Source of the DNA: an uncultured Clostridia bacterium
GTDB lineage: Bacteria > Bacillota > Clostridia > Christensenellales > Borkfalkiaceae
Length of the DNA: 64,000 nucleotides
Assembly: GCA_944363395.1 (NCBI GenBank)
Contig: CALVUC010000001.1
Span: 32,745-96,744 of the forward strand
Reading direction: 5' to 3'
Made by a program: the position numbers and the translations under genes
Part shown: piece after piece, positions 7,928-16,927 of the stretch
How the letters are laid out: each line of letters starts with the position of its first letter
Numbering within the stretch: the stretch's first letter is position 1
The notes under the pieces: generated by a model
What the model was told of the DNA's origin: nothing
The model's input: the letters and a program-made list of their open reading frames with translations, nothing else
The model's database searches: none

Positions 7928-9391
7928 ATGAAATATCTCATTGCACTTGACGCGGGTACGACGAGCGTGCGCGCCTTCGTCTACGATCTCTCGCAAAAAA
8001 AGTTCGTCTACCGCGCGCAGCAAGAGGTGGGGCAGTCCTTTCCCCGCCCCGGTTGGGTGGAACAGGACGCCAACGAGATCTACTTCAAGGCGGCGTATGT
8101 CCTCGACGCCTGCGCGCGCTTTGCGGGGGAGGCGTTAGCGGGCGTCGGGATCACCAACCAGCGCGAGACCGTCGTCCTTTGGGACGGCGTCACGGGCGAT
8201 CCCGTCTGCCCTGCGATCGGCTGGCAGTGCCGCCGCACCGCCGCGTGGTGCGCCGCCCTCGACGAGGAGACGAAGACGCTCATCCGTACGCGTACGGGGC
8301 TCGTGCCGGACGCCTATTTTTCGGCGAGCAAACTGCGCTGGGCGCTCGACCACGTCCCCGCAGCGGGGCAGGCGCTGCGCGCCGGCAGGCTGCGCGCGGG
8401 TACGGTGGACAGCTTTCTCATCTGGAAACTCACGGAGGGGAAAAAGTTCGTGACCGACGTCACCAACGCCTCCCGCACGATGCTCTTCAATATCCGCGAC
8501 GGAAGATGGGACGGGGAGCTTCTCGAACGCTTCGACGTCGGCGCGGATCTCCTTCCCTCCGTCCGTGCGTGCGACGCCCGCTTCGGGGAAGTGACGCTCT
8601 GCGGGCGCACCGTGCCGCTGGCGGGCGTGGCGGGCGACCAGCAGGCGGCGCTCTTCGGACAGGGGTGCTTTTCACCCGGCATGGGCAAGATCACCTACGG
8701 AACGGGGCTGTTCATGCTCTTCAACACAGGGGAGACGTGCGTCGCGTCCTCGCATGGGCTCATCACGACCATCGGCTACCGCATAGGGGAGCGGACGGCG
8801 TACGCGCTCGAAGGGAGTATGTTCCATGCGGGCAGCGGCGTGCAATGGCTGCGGGACGGGCTCGGACTCATTTCCACGGCGGCGGAGAGCGAACAGCTCG
8901 CCGGGAGCGTCCCTTCGACGGAGGGCGTCTGCTTTGTCCCCGCCTTTACGGGGTTGGGCGCGCCCTATTGGGCGCCCGACGCGCGCGCCATTCTGACGGG
9001 CGTCACGCGCGGGACGAAGCGGGCGCATATCGTGCGCGCCGTTCTGGAAAGCATCGCCTACGGCGCGCGCGACCTTGCCGAATGTATGCAGCGGGACAGC
9101 CGCGTCCCGCTCTCCTCGGTGCGCGTGGACGGCGGCGCGTCCGCCAATGGTTTTTTAATGCAGTTCCAGGCGGACGTGCTGGGCGTTCCCGTCGACCGTC
9201 CCGCCGATCCGGAGAGCACCGCGCTGGGCGCCGCCATGCTCTGCGCGCTCTCGCTCGGGCTGACGGAGGAGCGCGAACTTTCCTCCTTCCGCGCCGCGGG
9301 CAGGGTGTTCACGCCCGACGAGAGCGGAACAAAGACCGCGCAGGAGGGCTACCGCGGCTATCTCGACGCCGTCCGCCGTGCTCTCTGCTGA
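7928..9391 (+). CDS. glpK: Glycerol kinase
   Basis: 487 residues, FGGY-family sugar/glycerol kinase that phosphorylates glycerol to sn-glycerol 3-phosphate using ATP. Evidence: phosphate-loop ALDAGTTSVRA at residues 6-16, TNQRETVVLWDG and GWQCRRTA in the substrate region, GDQQAALFGQ and YGTGLFML of the second actin-like domain, and DGGASANGFLMQFQADVLG of the adenosine site. Length is the usual 490-500. Start ATG 7928 has CAGAGGA upstream. No glpF or glpD is adjacent; gpsA, which uses the same metabolite, lies 10 kb away. Confidence 0.93.
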   Translation: MKYLIALDAGTTSVRAFVYDLSQKKFVYRAQQEVGQSFPRPGWVEQDANEIYFKAAYVLDACARFAGEALAGVGITNQRETVVLWDGVTGDPVCPAIGWQCRRTAAWCAALDEETKTLIRTRTGLVPDAYFSASKLRWALDHVPAAGQALRAGRLRAGTVDSFLIWKLTEGKKFVTDVTNASRTMLFNIRDGRWDGELLERFDVGADLLPSVRACDARFGEVTLCGRTVPLAGVAGDQQAALFGQGCFSPGMGKITYGTGLFMLFNTGETCVASSHGLITTIGYRIGERTAYALEGSMFHAGSGVQWLRDGLGLISTAAESEQLAGSVPSTEGVCFVPAFTGLGAPYWAPDARAILTGVTRGTKRAHIVRAVLESIAYGARDLAECMQRDSRVPLSSVRVDGGASANGFLMQFQADVLGVPVDRPADPESTALGAAMLCALSLGLTEERELSSFRAAGRVFTPDESGTKTAQEGYRGYLDAVRRALC

Positions 9392-9413
9392 AAATTGATC
9401 AAAACCGCAAAAA

Positions 9414-9450
9414 GCCGCGCCGCGCCCGTTCTAAACGGGCGCGGCGCGGC
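9414..9450 (+). terminator. GC-rich hairpin after glpK
   Basis: A 16-bp nearly perfect stem (arms at 9414-9429 and 9435-9450, loop TAAAC region) follows glpK. Only a weak T-run (ATTGTTATAT) follows, so termination is likely but not certain. Confidence 0.55.
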
Positions 9451-9465
9451 ATTGTTATATCTGGT

Positions 9466-10440
9466 ATGAAGATCTATCTCATCCGTCGTTCCTACTTTAC
9501 TTTCCGCGGCACAAAGAGCTGCGATCTTCCGCTCGCGGGCGCATCCTGCCTCGAGCGGATGAAGCATAACCTCGGCGCGGAGGTCGTCGATGCGCCGCCC
9601 GCGGGCGAAAAACTCGTCCTCTATCCCGTCTATCCCTTTCTGACGGCGGAGGATGTCGCCCGCTTTGCCGCGCTGCACGCGGGTAGCGTGCGGTTCGCGG
9701 GCGGCTATCTGGAGCGCAGCGCGCCTTTCTCGGAGGAGGAGGGCTTTCCCGACGGCTTGTTTTCGCTCGGGCAATATCCCGCCTTGCAGACGCGGGCATA
9801 TCTGGAGAGCGCCGCATATCATTTGCGGCAGGGCGCGCTTGTGGAGGAGGGGGCGCGCGTGGACGTGACCGTGCGCCTCGGCAGGGGCGCGATCGTGCGG
9901 CAGGGGGCTTGCGTCACGGGCGGCAGCGTCGTCGGGGAGGACGCCGTCATCTCGGGCGGCAGCTTTGTCGAGGACAGCGCTGTGGGGGCGGGGACGCAGG
10001 TCGTCATGAGCCGTCTCTTTGGCGCAAAGGTGGGCAAGCGATGCACGGTGGGGCCGTACGCGACGCTGCGCCCCGCGTCCCTTGTGGGCGACGACGTGCG
10101 CATCGGCAGCTTTGTCGAGGTAAAAAACGCCTCCGTCGGCGACGGCTGCAAGATAGCGCACCTCGCCTATGTCGGCGATGCGGAGCTGGGCAGCAAGGTC
10201 AACGTCGGCTGCGGCGTCGTGTTCGTCAATTATGACGGGCGCAGAAAGCACCGCAGCTATGTCGGCGACGGCAGTTTTCTGGGCAGCAACTGCAACCTCG
10301 TCGCTCCCGTCCGTATCGGCGCGGGCTGCTTTCTTGCCGCGGGGACGACGCTCACCCGCGACATGGCGGACGGCGATTTCTGTATCGGGCGCAGCCGCGA
10401 GAGCGTGCGCCCCAAGGGTGCGGAAAAGTACCTCGGCTGA
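9466..10440 (+). CDS. GlmU-type left-handed beta-helix acyltransferase lacking the uridylyltransferase domain
   Basis: 324 residues. From about 125 onward the protein is a hexapeptide-repeat beta helix with the landmarks of the GlmU acetyltransferase half: RPASLVGDDVRIGSFVEVK, HLAYVGDAELGSKVNVG, NYDGRRKHRSYVGD, FLGSNCNLVAPVRIG and AAGTTLTRD. In GlmU these residues bind GlcN-1-P and acetyl-CoA. The N-terminal 120 residues show no GxGTRM nucleotidyltransferase loop and are about half the length of that domain. glmM and glmS follow directly, supporting a role in UDP-GlcNAc synthesis (acetylating GlcN-1-P), with UTP transfer done elsewhere. No Shine-Dalgarno precedes ATG 9466. Confidence 0.82.
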   Translation: MKIYLIRRSYFTFRGTKSCDLPLAGASCLERMKHNLGAEVVDAPPAGEKLVLYPVYPFLTAEDVARFAALHAGSVRFAGGYLERSAPFSEEEGFPDGLFSLGQYPALQTRAYLESAAYHLRQGALVEEGARVDVTVRLGRGAIVRQGACVTGGSVVGEDAVISGGSFVEDSAVGAGTQVVMSRLFGAKVGKRCTVGPYATLRPASLVGDDVRIGSFVEVKNASVGDGCKIAHLAYVGDAELGSKVNVGCGVVFVNYDGRRKHRSYVGDGSFLGSNCNLVAPVRIGAGCFLAAGTTLTRDMADGDFCIGRSRESVRPKGAEKYLG

Positions 10441-10496
10441 CACCCTTTTTTCCCTTCCCGCATACGATGGAAAGCGTTTATGCGCGGGGAGGTGCT

Positions 10497-11825
10497 ATGA
10501 AATATTTCGGGACGGACGGCTTTCGCGGCAGGGCGAACGGGGCGCTGACTTCCATCCACGCCTTTCGCGTGGGAAGATTTTTGGGGCGGTACTACTCGCG
10601 GGGAAAGCGGGCGCGCATCGCCATCGGGAAGGATACCCGCCTCTCCTCCTACACCTTTGAATACGCGCTTGCGGCAGGCGCGACGGCTTCGGGGGCGGAC
10701 GTCTATCTTCTGCACGTCACGACGACGCCCTCCGTCTCCTATGTCGTGCGCACGGAGGGGATGGACTGCGGCGTGATGATCTCCGCAAGCCACAATTTGT
10801 TTGCGGACAACGGCATCAAGCTGTTCGGGGGAGACGGAGAAAAATTGGGTGAGGACGTCCTCTGTGAGGTCGAAGAATATCTGGACGGCGGGACGCTTCC
10901 GCTCGCGACGGGCGCGGATATCGGCAGGACGGTGGACTTCGTCGCAGGCAGGAACCGCTATCTTGCCTACCTTCTCTCCCTGCCCAAGACCTCGCTGCGC
11001 GGTCTGCGCGTCGGGCTCGACTGCGCCAACGGCAGCGCGTGGGTGCTCGCCAAGACGGTGTTTGACGCTCTCGGCGCGCAGGTGTATCTGCTGGGCGCCG
11101 CGCCGAACGGCACCAATATCAACGCGGGGTGCGGCTCCACCGATCCCGCCGCGCTCATCGAACTCGTGCGCCTGCACTCCCTCGACGTCGGGTTTGCTTT
11201 CGACGGGGACGCCGACCGCTGTATCTGCGTGGACGAACGGGGCGGCGTCGTGGACGGGGACGGAATCCTCTATCTCTGCGCCCGCGAAATGCAGGAGACG
11301 GGGGAGTTGGGTACGGGCGGCGTCGTCACGACGATCGTCTCCAACCTCGCGCTGGCGCGCCGTCTGGAGCGCGCGGGCATCGTCTGTCACACGACGCAGG
11401 TGGGAGACAGGTACGTCGCCGAGGAGATGGCGCGCACGGGCGCGATGCTCGGCGGCGAACCGTCGGGACACATCGTGTTCCGCAAGGTCGCAAATACGGG
11501 CGACGGCATCTTGACGGCGCTCCGCGTCGCAGAGATCGTGCTCAAACGCAAGAGTCCGCTCTCCTGCCTTCTGCGCGGCTATACGCCCTTTCCGCAGCGG
11601 CGGCGGAATGTCCCTTGCGCCAACGCCGCGCAGCTTTTGGAAAACGAGGGTGTCAGGCGCGCCATCGCGCGTGCGGAGAACGTTGCGGGCGGGCGGGTCG
11701 TCGTGCGTCCGTCGGGGACGGAGCCCGTCCTGCGCATCCTTGCCGAAGGGACGGATGAGGGCGCGGCGTCCGAAGCGGTCACGCTCATCGAACGCGCCGT
11801 CCTCTCCGCAAAGGAGGCGCTCTGA
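10497..11825 (+). CDS. glmM: Phosphoglucosamine mutase
   Basis: 442 residues; converts glucosamine 6-phosphate to glucosamine 1-phosphate. Seen: N-terminal KYFGTDGFRG, phosphoserine loop ISASHN (Ser98), metal loop DGDADR (Asp236, 238, 240), substrate loop GGEPSGHI and C-terminal phosphate-binding RPSGTEPVLR. Start at ATG 10497 behind GGGAGGTG; an upstream in-frame ATG at 10467 adds ten non-conserved residues. The stop shares a base with the glmS start (TGATG), so the two are translationally coupled. Confidence 0.95.
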   Translation: MKYFGTDGFRGRANGALTSIHAFRVGRFLGRYYSRGKRARIAIGKDTRLSSYTFEYALAAGATASGADVYLLHVTTTPSVSYVVRTEGMDCGVMISASHNLFADNGIKLFGGDGEKLGEDVLCEVEEYLDGGTLPLATGADIGRTVDFVAGRNRYLAYLLSLPKTSLRGLRVGLDCANGSAWVLAKTVFDALGAQVYLLGAAPNGTNINAGCGSTDPAALIELVRLHSLDVGFAFDGDADRCICVDERGGVVDGDGILYLCAREMQETGELGTGGVVTTIVSNLALARRLERAGIVCHTTQVGDRYVAEEMARTGAMLGGEPSGHIVFRKVANTGDGILTALRVAEIVLKRKSPLSCLLRGYTPFPQRRRNVPCANAAQLLENEGVRRAIARAENVAGGRVVVRPSGTEPVLRILAEGTDEGAASEAVTLIERAVLSAKEAL

Positions 11826-13588
11826 TGTGCGGCATCGTGGGGTATATCGGGAAAAGGCGCGCGTCGCCCGTGCTCCTGGACGGGCTGAAAAAACTCGAGT
11901 ACCGCGGGTACGATTCGGCAGGGATCGCCGTTTTGGATCAAGGAATTCTGCGCGTCGTCAAGCGGCAGGGGAGGGTGGAGGAACTTGGCGCGGCGCACTC
12001 CCTCGATGGCTGTATCGGGATCGGGCATACGCGCTGGGCGACGCACGGCGCGCCGAGCGCGAGAAATGCCCATCCGCACGTCTTTCGCGGCATTGCGGTC
12101 GTTCACAACGGCATCATAGAAAACGCTGCCGCGCTGCGGGCGCTGTGCCTGGCGCGCGGGGAGACGTTTTTGTCCGATACGGACAGTGAGGTCGTCGCGC
12201 ATCTCATAGCGCACGCGTTCTGCGGCGACCTGCTCAGTGCCGTCATACGGGCGGCGAGGGAACTGACAGGCTCCTTCGCGCTCGCCGTCTTGCGGGAGGG
12301 CGGCGAAGAGATCGTCTGCGCGCGAAAAAAAAGCCCGCTCATCGCAGCCGCGGGGGAGGGAGAGAGTTTCGTTGCAAGCGATATCCCCGCCATCGCTGCC
12401 TCAGGCAGGCGCGCCTACATTCTGCAGGATGGGGAATTTGCCCGTCTTACGGCGGAAGATGTGCAGCTGTATGACGAAAACGGCGCTCTCATCGCGCGTG
12501 AGGGCGTTGTTTTGGAGGAAGGGGAACTTGCGCCCGACAGGGGAACTTACGCGCACTTCATGCGAAAGGAGATCGACGAGATCCCGCGCGCCGTGCAAAA
12601 TTCCCTGTTTTCCGCCGACTACTTTCAAAAAAACGGGTTTAGCGAAGTACTATGTCAGACAGAGTACATAGATATTGTGGCTTGCGGAACGGCGTATCAC
12701 AGCGGATTGTGCGCAAAGGCGGCGATCGAGGAGCTGCTGCGCATTCCCGTCCGTGTCTTTCTCGCAAGCGAATACCGCTATACCCGTCCCATCGTCCGCG
12801 GAGACGCGCTCACGATCGCCGTCAGCCAGAGCGGCGAGACGGCGGACACGCTCGCCGCGGCGCAGCTTGCAAAAGAGAAGGGCTGCAAGGTCCTTGCCCT
12901 GACCAACTGCGCGCGTTCCACCCTCACCCGTATGTCCGACCTTCTTCTTGTGACGGGAGCGGGCAGGGAGGTGGGGGTCGCCGCCACCAAAAGTTTTCAG
13001 GCGCAGCTTGCGGCGCTCTATTCGCTCTGCGCCGCGCTCGCATACTTCCGCAAAAAGCGCGTCCCTTCGCCCAAAGACCTTCTCCCGCTCTGCGGGCAGA
13101 GCATCCGCGAAAGCGCCGCCGTTGCGGGCTGGGCGCCCTGTTTTGCGGCGGCGAGGAACGTCTTTTTCCTCGGCCGAGGGGCGGATCGGTGCGCCGCGCT
13201 CGAAGGGAGCCTCAAATTCAAGGAGATCACCTATCTCCCCGCCGAGGGCTATGCGGCAGGGGAATTGAAGCACGGCGCACTCGCGCTTGCGGACGAAACG
13301 ACGCCCGTCGTAGCGCTCGCCTTTGACGAGAGGCTCGCGGAGAAAACGATGAACGCCGTCCATGAGGTCTACGCCCGCGGCGCGCCCGTCTTTCTCGTCA
13401 CCTGTTTTCCCGCGCTGTGCGGGCAAAAGGAGGTCTCCTCCTTTGTCCTTCTGCCCGCCTGCGAGCCCGCGTTCTCTCCCATGCTCTCCGTCATCCCTTT
13501 GCAGCTTCTGGCGTATGAGACGGCGGTCTTTCTCAAAAACGATCCCGATAAGCCGAGAAATCTTGCCAAGTCCGTTACCGTGGAATGA
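11825..13588 (+). CDS. glmS: Glutamine--fructose-6-phosphate aminotransferase (isomerizing)
   Basis: 587 residues; makes glucosamine 6-phosphate from fructose 6-phosphate and glutamine, the first step of amino-sugar synthesis. N-terminal glutaminase domain begins MCGIVGYIG with Cys2 as nucleophile and shows LEYRGYDSAGIA, HTRWATHG and NGIIEN; two SIS domains follow (VACGTAYHSG, SQSGETADTLAA; LGRGADRCAALEGSLKFKEITY), ending in LAKSVTVE as usual. Slightly shorter than the common 600-610. No glmS ribozyme can precede it because it overlaps glmM. Confidence 0.96.
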   Translation: MCGIVGYIGKRRASPVLLDGLKKLEYRGYDSAGIAVLDQGILRVVKRQGRVEELGAAHSLDGCIGIGHTRWATHGAPSARNAHPHVFRGIAVVHNGIIENAAALRALCLARGETFLSDTDSEVVAHLIAHAFCGDLLSAVIRAARELTGSFALAVLREGGEEIVCARKKSPLIAAAGEGESFVASDIPAIAASGRRAYILQDGEFARLTAEDVQLYDENGALIAREGVVLEEGELAPDRGTYAHFMRKEIDEIPRAVQNSLFSADYFQKNGFSEVLCQTEYIDIVACGTAYHSGLCAKAAIEELLRIPVRVFLASEYRYTRPIVRGDALTIAVSQSGETADTLAAAQLAKEKGCKVLALTNCARSTLTRMSDLLLVTGAGREVGVAATKSFQAQLAALYSLCAALAYFRKKRVPSPKDLLPLCGQSIRESAAVAGWAPCFAAARNVFFLGRGADRCAALEGSLKFKEITYLPAEGYAAGELKHGALALADETTPVVALAFDERLAEKTMNAVHEVYARGAPVFLVTCFPALCGQKEVSSFVLLPACEPAFSPMLSVIPLQLLAYETAVFLKNDPDKPRNLAKSVTVE

Positions 13589-13589
13589 A

Positions 13590-13616
13590 AAGACCGCCGG
13601 CGTTTCCGGCGGTCTG
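13590..13616. terminator. Bidirectional intrinsic terminator
   Basis: AGACCGCCGG-CGTTT-CCGGCGGTCT stem with A-rich and T-rich flanks, between glmS and the convergent nitroreductase. Confidence 0.85.
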
Positions 13617-13618
13617 TT

Positions 13619-14143
13619 TTAGTCGATGCGATCGACCTTTGTCACATTGTTTTTGGGGGTCTCGCGCGGCGCGACGGGCGCGAGGGGGTAGCCCACCGCA
13701 ACGCTCGCCATCGACGTGAAGCCTTCTGGGATGCGGAAGAGGGACAAAAAGTCCGCATCCTTTGCCGCAGCGTCGATGACGCCGCGCACATACAGGTTGC
13801 CAAGCCCGAGATCGGTCGCGCGAAGCAGCATATTTTCGACAAGGCAGGCGACGTTCATCGCCGCCGTCTCGCCGCGCTCGGACGAGGAAACGACGACGAG
13901 CAGCGTCGCGCCGTGCAGCGGGTCCGCCGCTTCGTCGCCCGAAGCCCTGACGGCGATCGAGCGGACATATTCGAGAAGATAGGGGTTTTTGACGACGGTG
14001 AGATGCAGCGTTTCAAAGCGGTGCATCCCGACGGGCGCGTAGAGCGCCGCCTCGACGAGCCCCTGCACCGCGCCGTCGGGGACGGGACGGGAGTCAAAGG
14101 AACGCGTGGATACGCGCGTTTTGAGGACGTCTGTAAATTGCAT
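13619..14143 (-). CDS. Nitroreductase-family FMN oxidoreductase
   Basis: 174 residues. The start MQFTDVLKTRVSTRSFDSRPVP is the FMN-binding beginning of the nitroreductase fold; GVIDAAAKDADFLSLFRIPEGFTSMASVAVGYP matches the dimer/FMN region near the C-terminus. Such enzymes reduce nitro, quinone or flavin substrates with NAD(P)H. Start ATG 14143 follows AAGGAGG. It lies 17 bp downstream of the aldo-keto reductase and is probably its operon partner. Substrate unknown. Confidence 0.85.
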   Translation of the reverse strand: MQFTDVLKTRVSTRSFDSRPVPDGAVQGLVEAALYAPVGMHRFETLHLTVVKNPYLLEYVRSIAVRASGDEAADPLHGATLLVVVSSSERGETAAMNVACLVENMLLRATDLGLGNLYVRGVIDAAAKDADFLSLFRIPEGFTSMASVAVGYPLAPVAPRETPKNNVTKVDRID

Positions 14144-14160
14144 GGTGCGCCTCCTTTGCC

Positions 14161-15135
14161 TTATCCGATTTTGCGGAAGAAGGGATGATAGTCCAGGATG
14201 CGTTCGATCTCTTCGAGCGCATCCGCGGGGATGGAAAGACCGCTCGCCGCGACGTTCGCCTCGAGCTGGGCGGGGCGGCTCGCTCCCGTGATGACCGAGC
14301 TGATCTGCTTTTTGCGCAGGATCCATGCGAGGGCGAGGACGGAGAGCGGCACGCCGAGCCCTTCGGCGACTTTCAGGAGCCGCTCCACTTTGTCGAGGTG
14401 GTCGTCCGTCAGAAGGTTGTTGATCTGCCTGTCTGCCTGCCACGTCGCGCGCGACCCCGCGGGGAGGGGCTGTCCCTTGCGGTATTTGCCCGTCAGAAGT
14501 CCCTGCGCGAGCGGCGAGAAGGGGGTGATGCCCACGCCGTTCTTCTCGCAGATGCCGATGATCTCGTCCTCGATATAGCGGTCCATCATGTTATATTCGG
14601 GCTGGATGACGGAGAGGGGGCGCAGATGGTTCTCCCTGATCACGGCGAGCGCTTCGGTGATCTGCACGGGCGACCACTCCGAAACGCCGTAGTAGAGCAC
14701 CTTGCCCGCCGCGACCATGTCGGAGAGCACCTGCATGGTCTCTTCGACGGGCGTGGTGGGGTCGAAGCGGTGGCAGAAGTACAGGTCGATATAGTCGAAC
14801 TTCATGTTCTTCAGCGTCTTGTCGAGCTGTTCGACGATGTGCTTTCTCGAAAGTCCCCAATCGTTCGCGCCGGGGCCCATCGGGAAAAAGACCTTGGACG
14901 AGACGACGTATTCGTTCCTCGCGTGCCTTCCGAGGGCTTTGCCGAAGAAGCGTTCCGCCGCGCCGCCCGAGTAGGCGTCGGCGCAGTCGAAGAAGTTGAC
15001 GCCCAGGTCGAACGCTCTGTCCACCGTCTCCAGGGCGGTCTTTTCCGCATCCGTCCCCGCGAGGTCGGTGACCCAGCTGCCGAGCGCCACTTCGCTCACT
15101 TTCAAGCCCCATTTGCCGAGATTTCTGTATTTCAT
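14161..15135 (-). CDS. Aldo/keto reductase (KV-beta-like branch)
   Basis: 324 residues, a TIM-barrel NADPH-dependent oxidoreductase. The catalytic tetrad is visible: Asp50 and Tyr55 (NFFDCADAY), Lys81 and His122 (YFCHRFDP). YGVSEWSPVQI, QPEYNMMDR, PFSPLAQGLLTGKY and VITGASRPAQLEAN resemble the voltage-gated-potassium-channel beta subunit/YhdN type. Good Shine-Dalgarno (AGGAGGCTCAT) before ATG 15135 and its own promoter (TTGCAA-17-TATAAT, 15195-15167), divergent from mrnC. Physiological substrate not evident. Confidence 0.92.
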   Translation of the reverse strand: MKYRNLGKWGLKVSEVALGSWVTDLAGTDAEKTALETVDRAFDLGVNFFDCADAYSGGAAERFFGKALGRHARNEYVVSSKVFFPMGPGANDWGLSRKHIVEQLDKTLKNMKFDYIDLYFCHRFDPTTPVEETMQVLSDMVAAGKVLYYGVSEWSPVQITEALAVIRENHLRPLSVIQPEYNMMDRYIEDEIIGICEKNGVGITPFSPLAQGLLTGKYRKGQPLPAGSRATWQADRQINNLLTDDHLDKVERLLKVAEGLGVPLSVLALAWILRKKQISSVITGASRPAQLEANVAASGLSIPADALEEIERILDYHPFFRKIG

Positions 15136-15166
15136 ATGAGCCTCCTATGCTCCTTCCGTTTGTTTC

Positions 15167-15195
15167 ATTATACAAAAAGCAGGGAAAAATTGCAA
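15167..15195 (-). promoter_or_regulatory. Promoter of aldo/keto reductase operon
   Basis: Minus strand TTGCAA (15195-15190), 17-bp spacer, TATAAT (15172-15167). Confidence 0.6.
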
Positions 15196-15233
15196 GCCCT
15201 CCGCGGAAATTTTCCGCGAAATTCCGCGAACGC

Positions 15234-15262
15234 TTGTCAACCTTTTGCAAATGTGGTATAAT
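15234..15262 (+). promoter_or_regulatory. Promoter giving a leaderless mrnC mRNA
   Basis: TTGTCA (15234-15239), 17-bp spacer, TATAAT (15257-15262). Only 7 nt separate the -10 from the mrnC ATG. Confidence 0.7.
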
Positions 15263-15269
15263 TGAAAAA

Positions 15270-15665
15270 ATGACAACGATCACGGAGCCCGTCTCCCGCG
15301 AGCGGGCAAGACAAATGAATCCCGTCGTCCTCGCCTTCGTCGGCGATGCGGTCTACACGCTCTGCGTGCGCGAAGCGCTCGCGCTCGGCAGCGGGGAAAA
15401 GACGGGCGAACTCAACAGGCGCGCCTCGGAAAAGGTCTCTGCCCACGGGCAGAGCGAGGCGCTCGCACGCATCCTTCCCATGCTCACGGAAGAGGAGGCG
15501 GACGTGTTCCGCCGCGGCAGGAACGCCAAAAAACCCACCAAGAGCAAGAACGCCTCGGTCGGCGAATATGTGCGCTCGACCGGGTTTGAAGCGCTCATAG
15601 GATACCTCTATCTCACGGGACAGACCAAGAGGATGCAGCAATTGTTTTTCGGAGAGGGACAATGA
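15270..15665 (+). CDS. mrnC: Mini-ribonuclease III
   Basis: 131 residues; a dsRNA-binding-domain-free RNase III that trims 23S rRNA precursor ends. Seen: NPVVLAFVGDAVYTLCVRE (metal Asp in the RNase III signature), LNRRASEKVSAHGQ, EEEADVFRRGRNAKKPTKSKNASVGEYVRSTGFEALIGYLYL, all typical. Start ATG 15270 is 7 nt after TATAAT with no Shine-Dalgarno (ATTGAAAAAATG), so the transcript is probably leaderless; the next Met (15315) would cut into the conserved N-terminus. The stop overlaps rlmB (ATGA). Confidence 0.93.
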   Translation: MTTITEPVSRERARQMNPVVLAFVGDAVYTLCVREALALGSGEKTGELNRRASEKVSAHGQSEALARILPMLTEEEADVFRRGRNAKKPTKSKNASVGEYVRSTGFEALIGYLYLTGQTKRMQQLFFGEGQ

Positions 15666-16381
15666 AGACGGAAGGAAGGAATGCCGTTCTGGAACTGTTG
15701 AAAACGGACAAGACGGTGGAAAAGATCCTCATGGAAAAGGGCGCGCAGGGGACGCTCGGTAAAATTTTCGCCGAGGCGCGCAAAAAGAACATCCGCGTGC
15801 AGTTCGTCGAGCGCGCGGCGCTCGAAAGGGAGAGCGAGAGCGGACGCCATCAGGGCGTCATTGCCTATACGACGGCGTACGAATATGCCGAACTTGACGA
15901 TATCCTTGCGCCTGCGGAGCAAAAGGACAGTCTCGTCGTCGTCTGCGACGGTATCGAGGACGTGCATAACCTCGGCAGCATCCTGCGCGTTGCGGAGTGC
16001 GCGGGCGCGGACGGCGTCGTCATCCCCGCCGTGAAGGGCGCTTCCGTGACGGAAGCGGTCGTCCGCATCTCGGCGGGGGCGGCGGAGCACGTCAAAGTCG
16101 CCAAAGTCATCTCCGTCAACCGCGCGGTGGAGGAGCTCAAAGAGGCGGGCTATTGGGTGTACGCGCTCGAGGCGGGCGGCGAGAGCATCTATACAAAAGA
16201 TCTCACGGGCAAGGTCGCGCTCGTTGTCGGCGGCGAGGACAGCGGCGTCAGGCGCCTGACGCGCGAAAAGTGCGACGGCGTCCTCTCCATCCCGCTCTTC
16301 GGCAAGGTCAATTCCCTCAACGCCTCCGTCGCGCTGGGGATCGCGGTCTATGAGGTGGTGCGTGCGCGCCTTCACGGGTGA
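15662..16381 (+). CDS. rlmB: 23S rRNA (guanosine-2'-O-)-methyltransferase RlmB (SpoU family)
   Basis: 239 residues; methylates the 2'-O of a peptidyl-transferase-region guanosine (G2251 in E. coli numbering). N-terminal substrate-binding L30-like part (EGRNAVLELLKTDKTVEKIL... RHQGVIA), then the SPOUT knot with DGIEDVHNLGSILRVAECAGADGVV, VGGEDSGVRRLTREKCDGVLSIPLFGKVNSLNASVALGIAVYEVVR. Standard partner of mrnC. Confidence 0.95.
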   Translation: MKTEGRNAVLELLKTDKTVEKILMEKGAQGTLGKIFAEARKKNIRVQFVERAALERESESGRHQGVIAYTTAYEYAELDDILAPAEQKDSLVVVCDGIEDVHNLGSILRVAECAGADGVVIPAVKGASVTEAVVRISAGAAEHVKVAKVISVNRAVEELKEAGYWVYALEAGGESIYTKDLTGKVALVVGGEDSGVRRLTREKCDGVLSIPLFGKVNSLNASVALGIAVYEVVRARLHG

Positions 16382-16919
16382 GAGCGACGAGGCGGTCGTC
16401 CTCCGCGCGCAGGCGGGAGAGGCAGGCGCCGCGGAAGAACTGCTCAACCGCTATAAAAACGCCGTCCGCGCCCGCGCACGGAAGTTTTTTTTGGAGGGCG
16501 GCGAGACGGAGGACCTCGTACAGGAGGGCATGATCGGGCTGTATACCGCCATCCGCACCTATTCCGCGGAGCACGGAAAGAGCTTCAAAAATTATGCCTA
16601 TCTGTGCATGACGCGGCGCATTTACGATACGCTGCGCGCTGCGGACAAGCTGAAGGGACGGCAGGCGCTCGATCCCGATTCGCTCACGGCGGGTACGACG
16701 CCCGAAGAATCGCTCCTCGCGGGCGAATCGCAGGCGGAGATCGAAGGCACGCTCATGCGCGCGCTGTCCGACTTTGAGTTCCGCGTCGTCACGCTCTGGC
16801 TGGAGGGCATGAGCTACGCCTCGATCGCCTTCGAGACGGGCAAGCAATTAAAGAGCATCGACAACGCCCTCGCGCGCTCCAAGAAGAAGCTGCAGAAGGC
16901 GTTTGCAGGAAAGCAATAG
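16350..16919 (+). CDS. sigH: SigH-like RNA polymerase sigma factor
   Basis: 189 residues: region 2 (EELLNRYKNAVRARARKFFLEGGETEDLVQEGMIGLYTAIRTY, then FKNYAYLCMTRRIYDTLRAADK) and region 4 (LSDFEFRVVTLWLEGMSYASIAFETGKQLKSIDNALARSKKKL). This is the SigH/RpoF30 type, and in Firmicutes sigH follows rlmB and rae1/yacP; here the yacP gene is missing and the sigma gene overlaps rlmB by 32 bp. Start uncertain: ATG 16350 or GTG 16362, the latter with GAGGTGG just upstream. Whether it drives sporulation or competence genes cannot be seen here. Confidence 0.85.
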   Translation: MRWCVRAFTGESDEAVVLRAQAGEAGAAEELLNRYKNAVRARARKFFLEGGETEDLVQEGMIGLYTAIRTYSAEHGKSFKNYAYLCMTRRIYDTLRAADKLKGRQALDPDSLTAGTTPEESLLAGESQAEIEGTLMRALSDFEFRVVTLWLEGMSYASIAFETGKQLKSIDNALARSKKKLQKAFAGKQ

Positions 16920-16927
16920 GGGGAACC

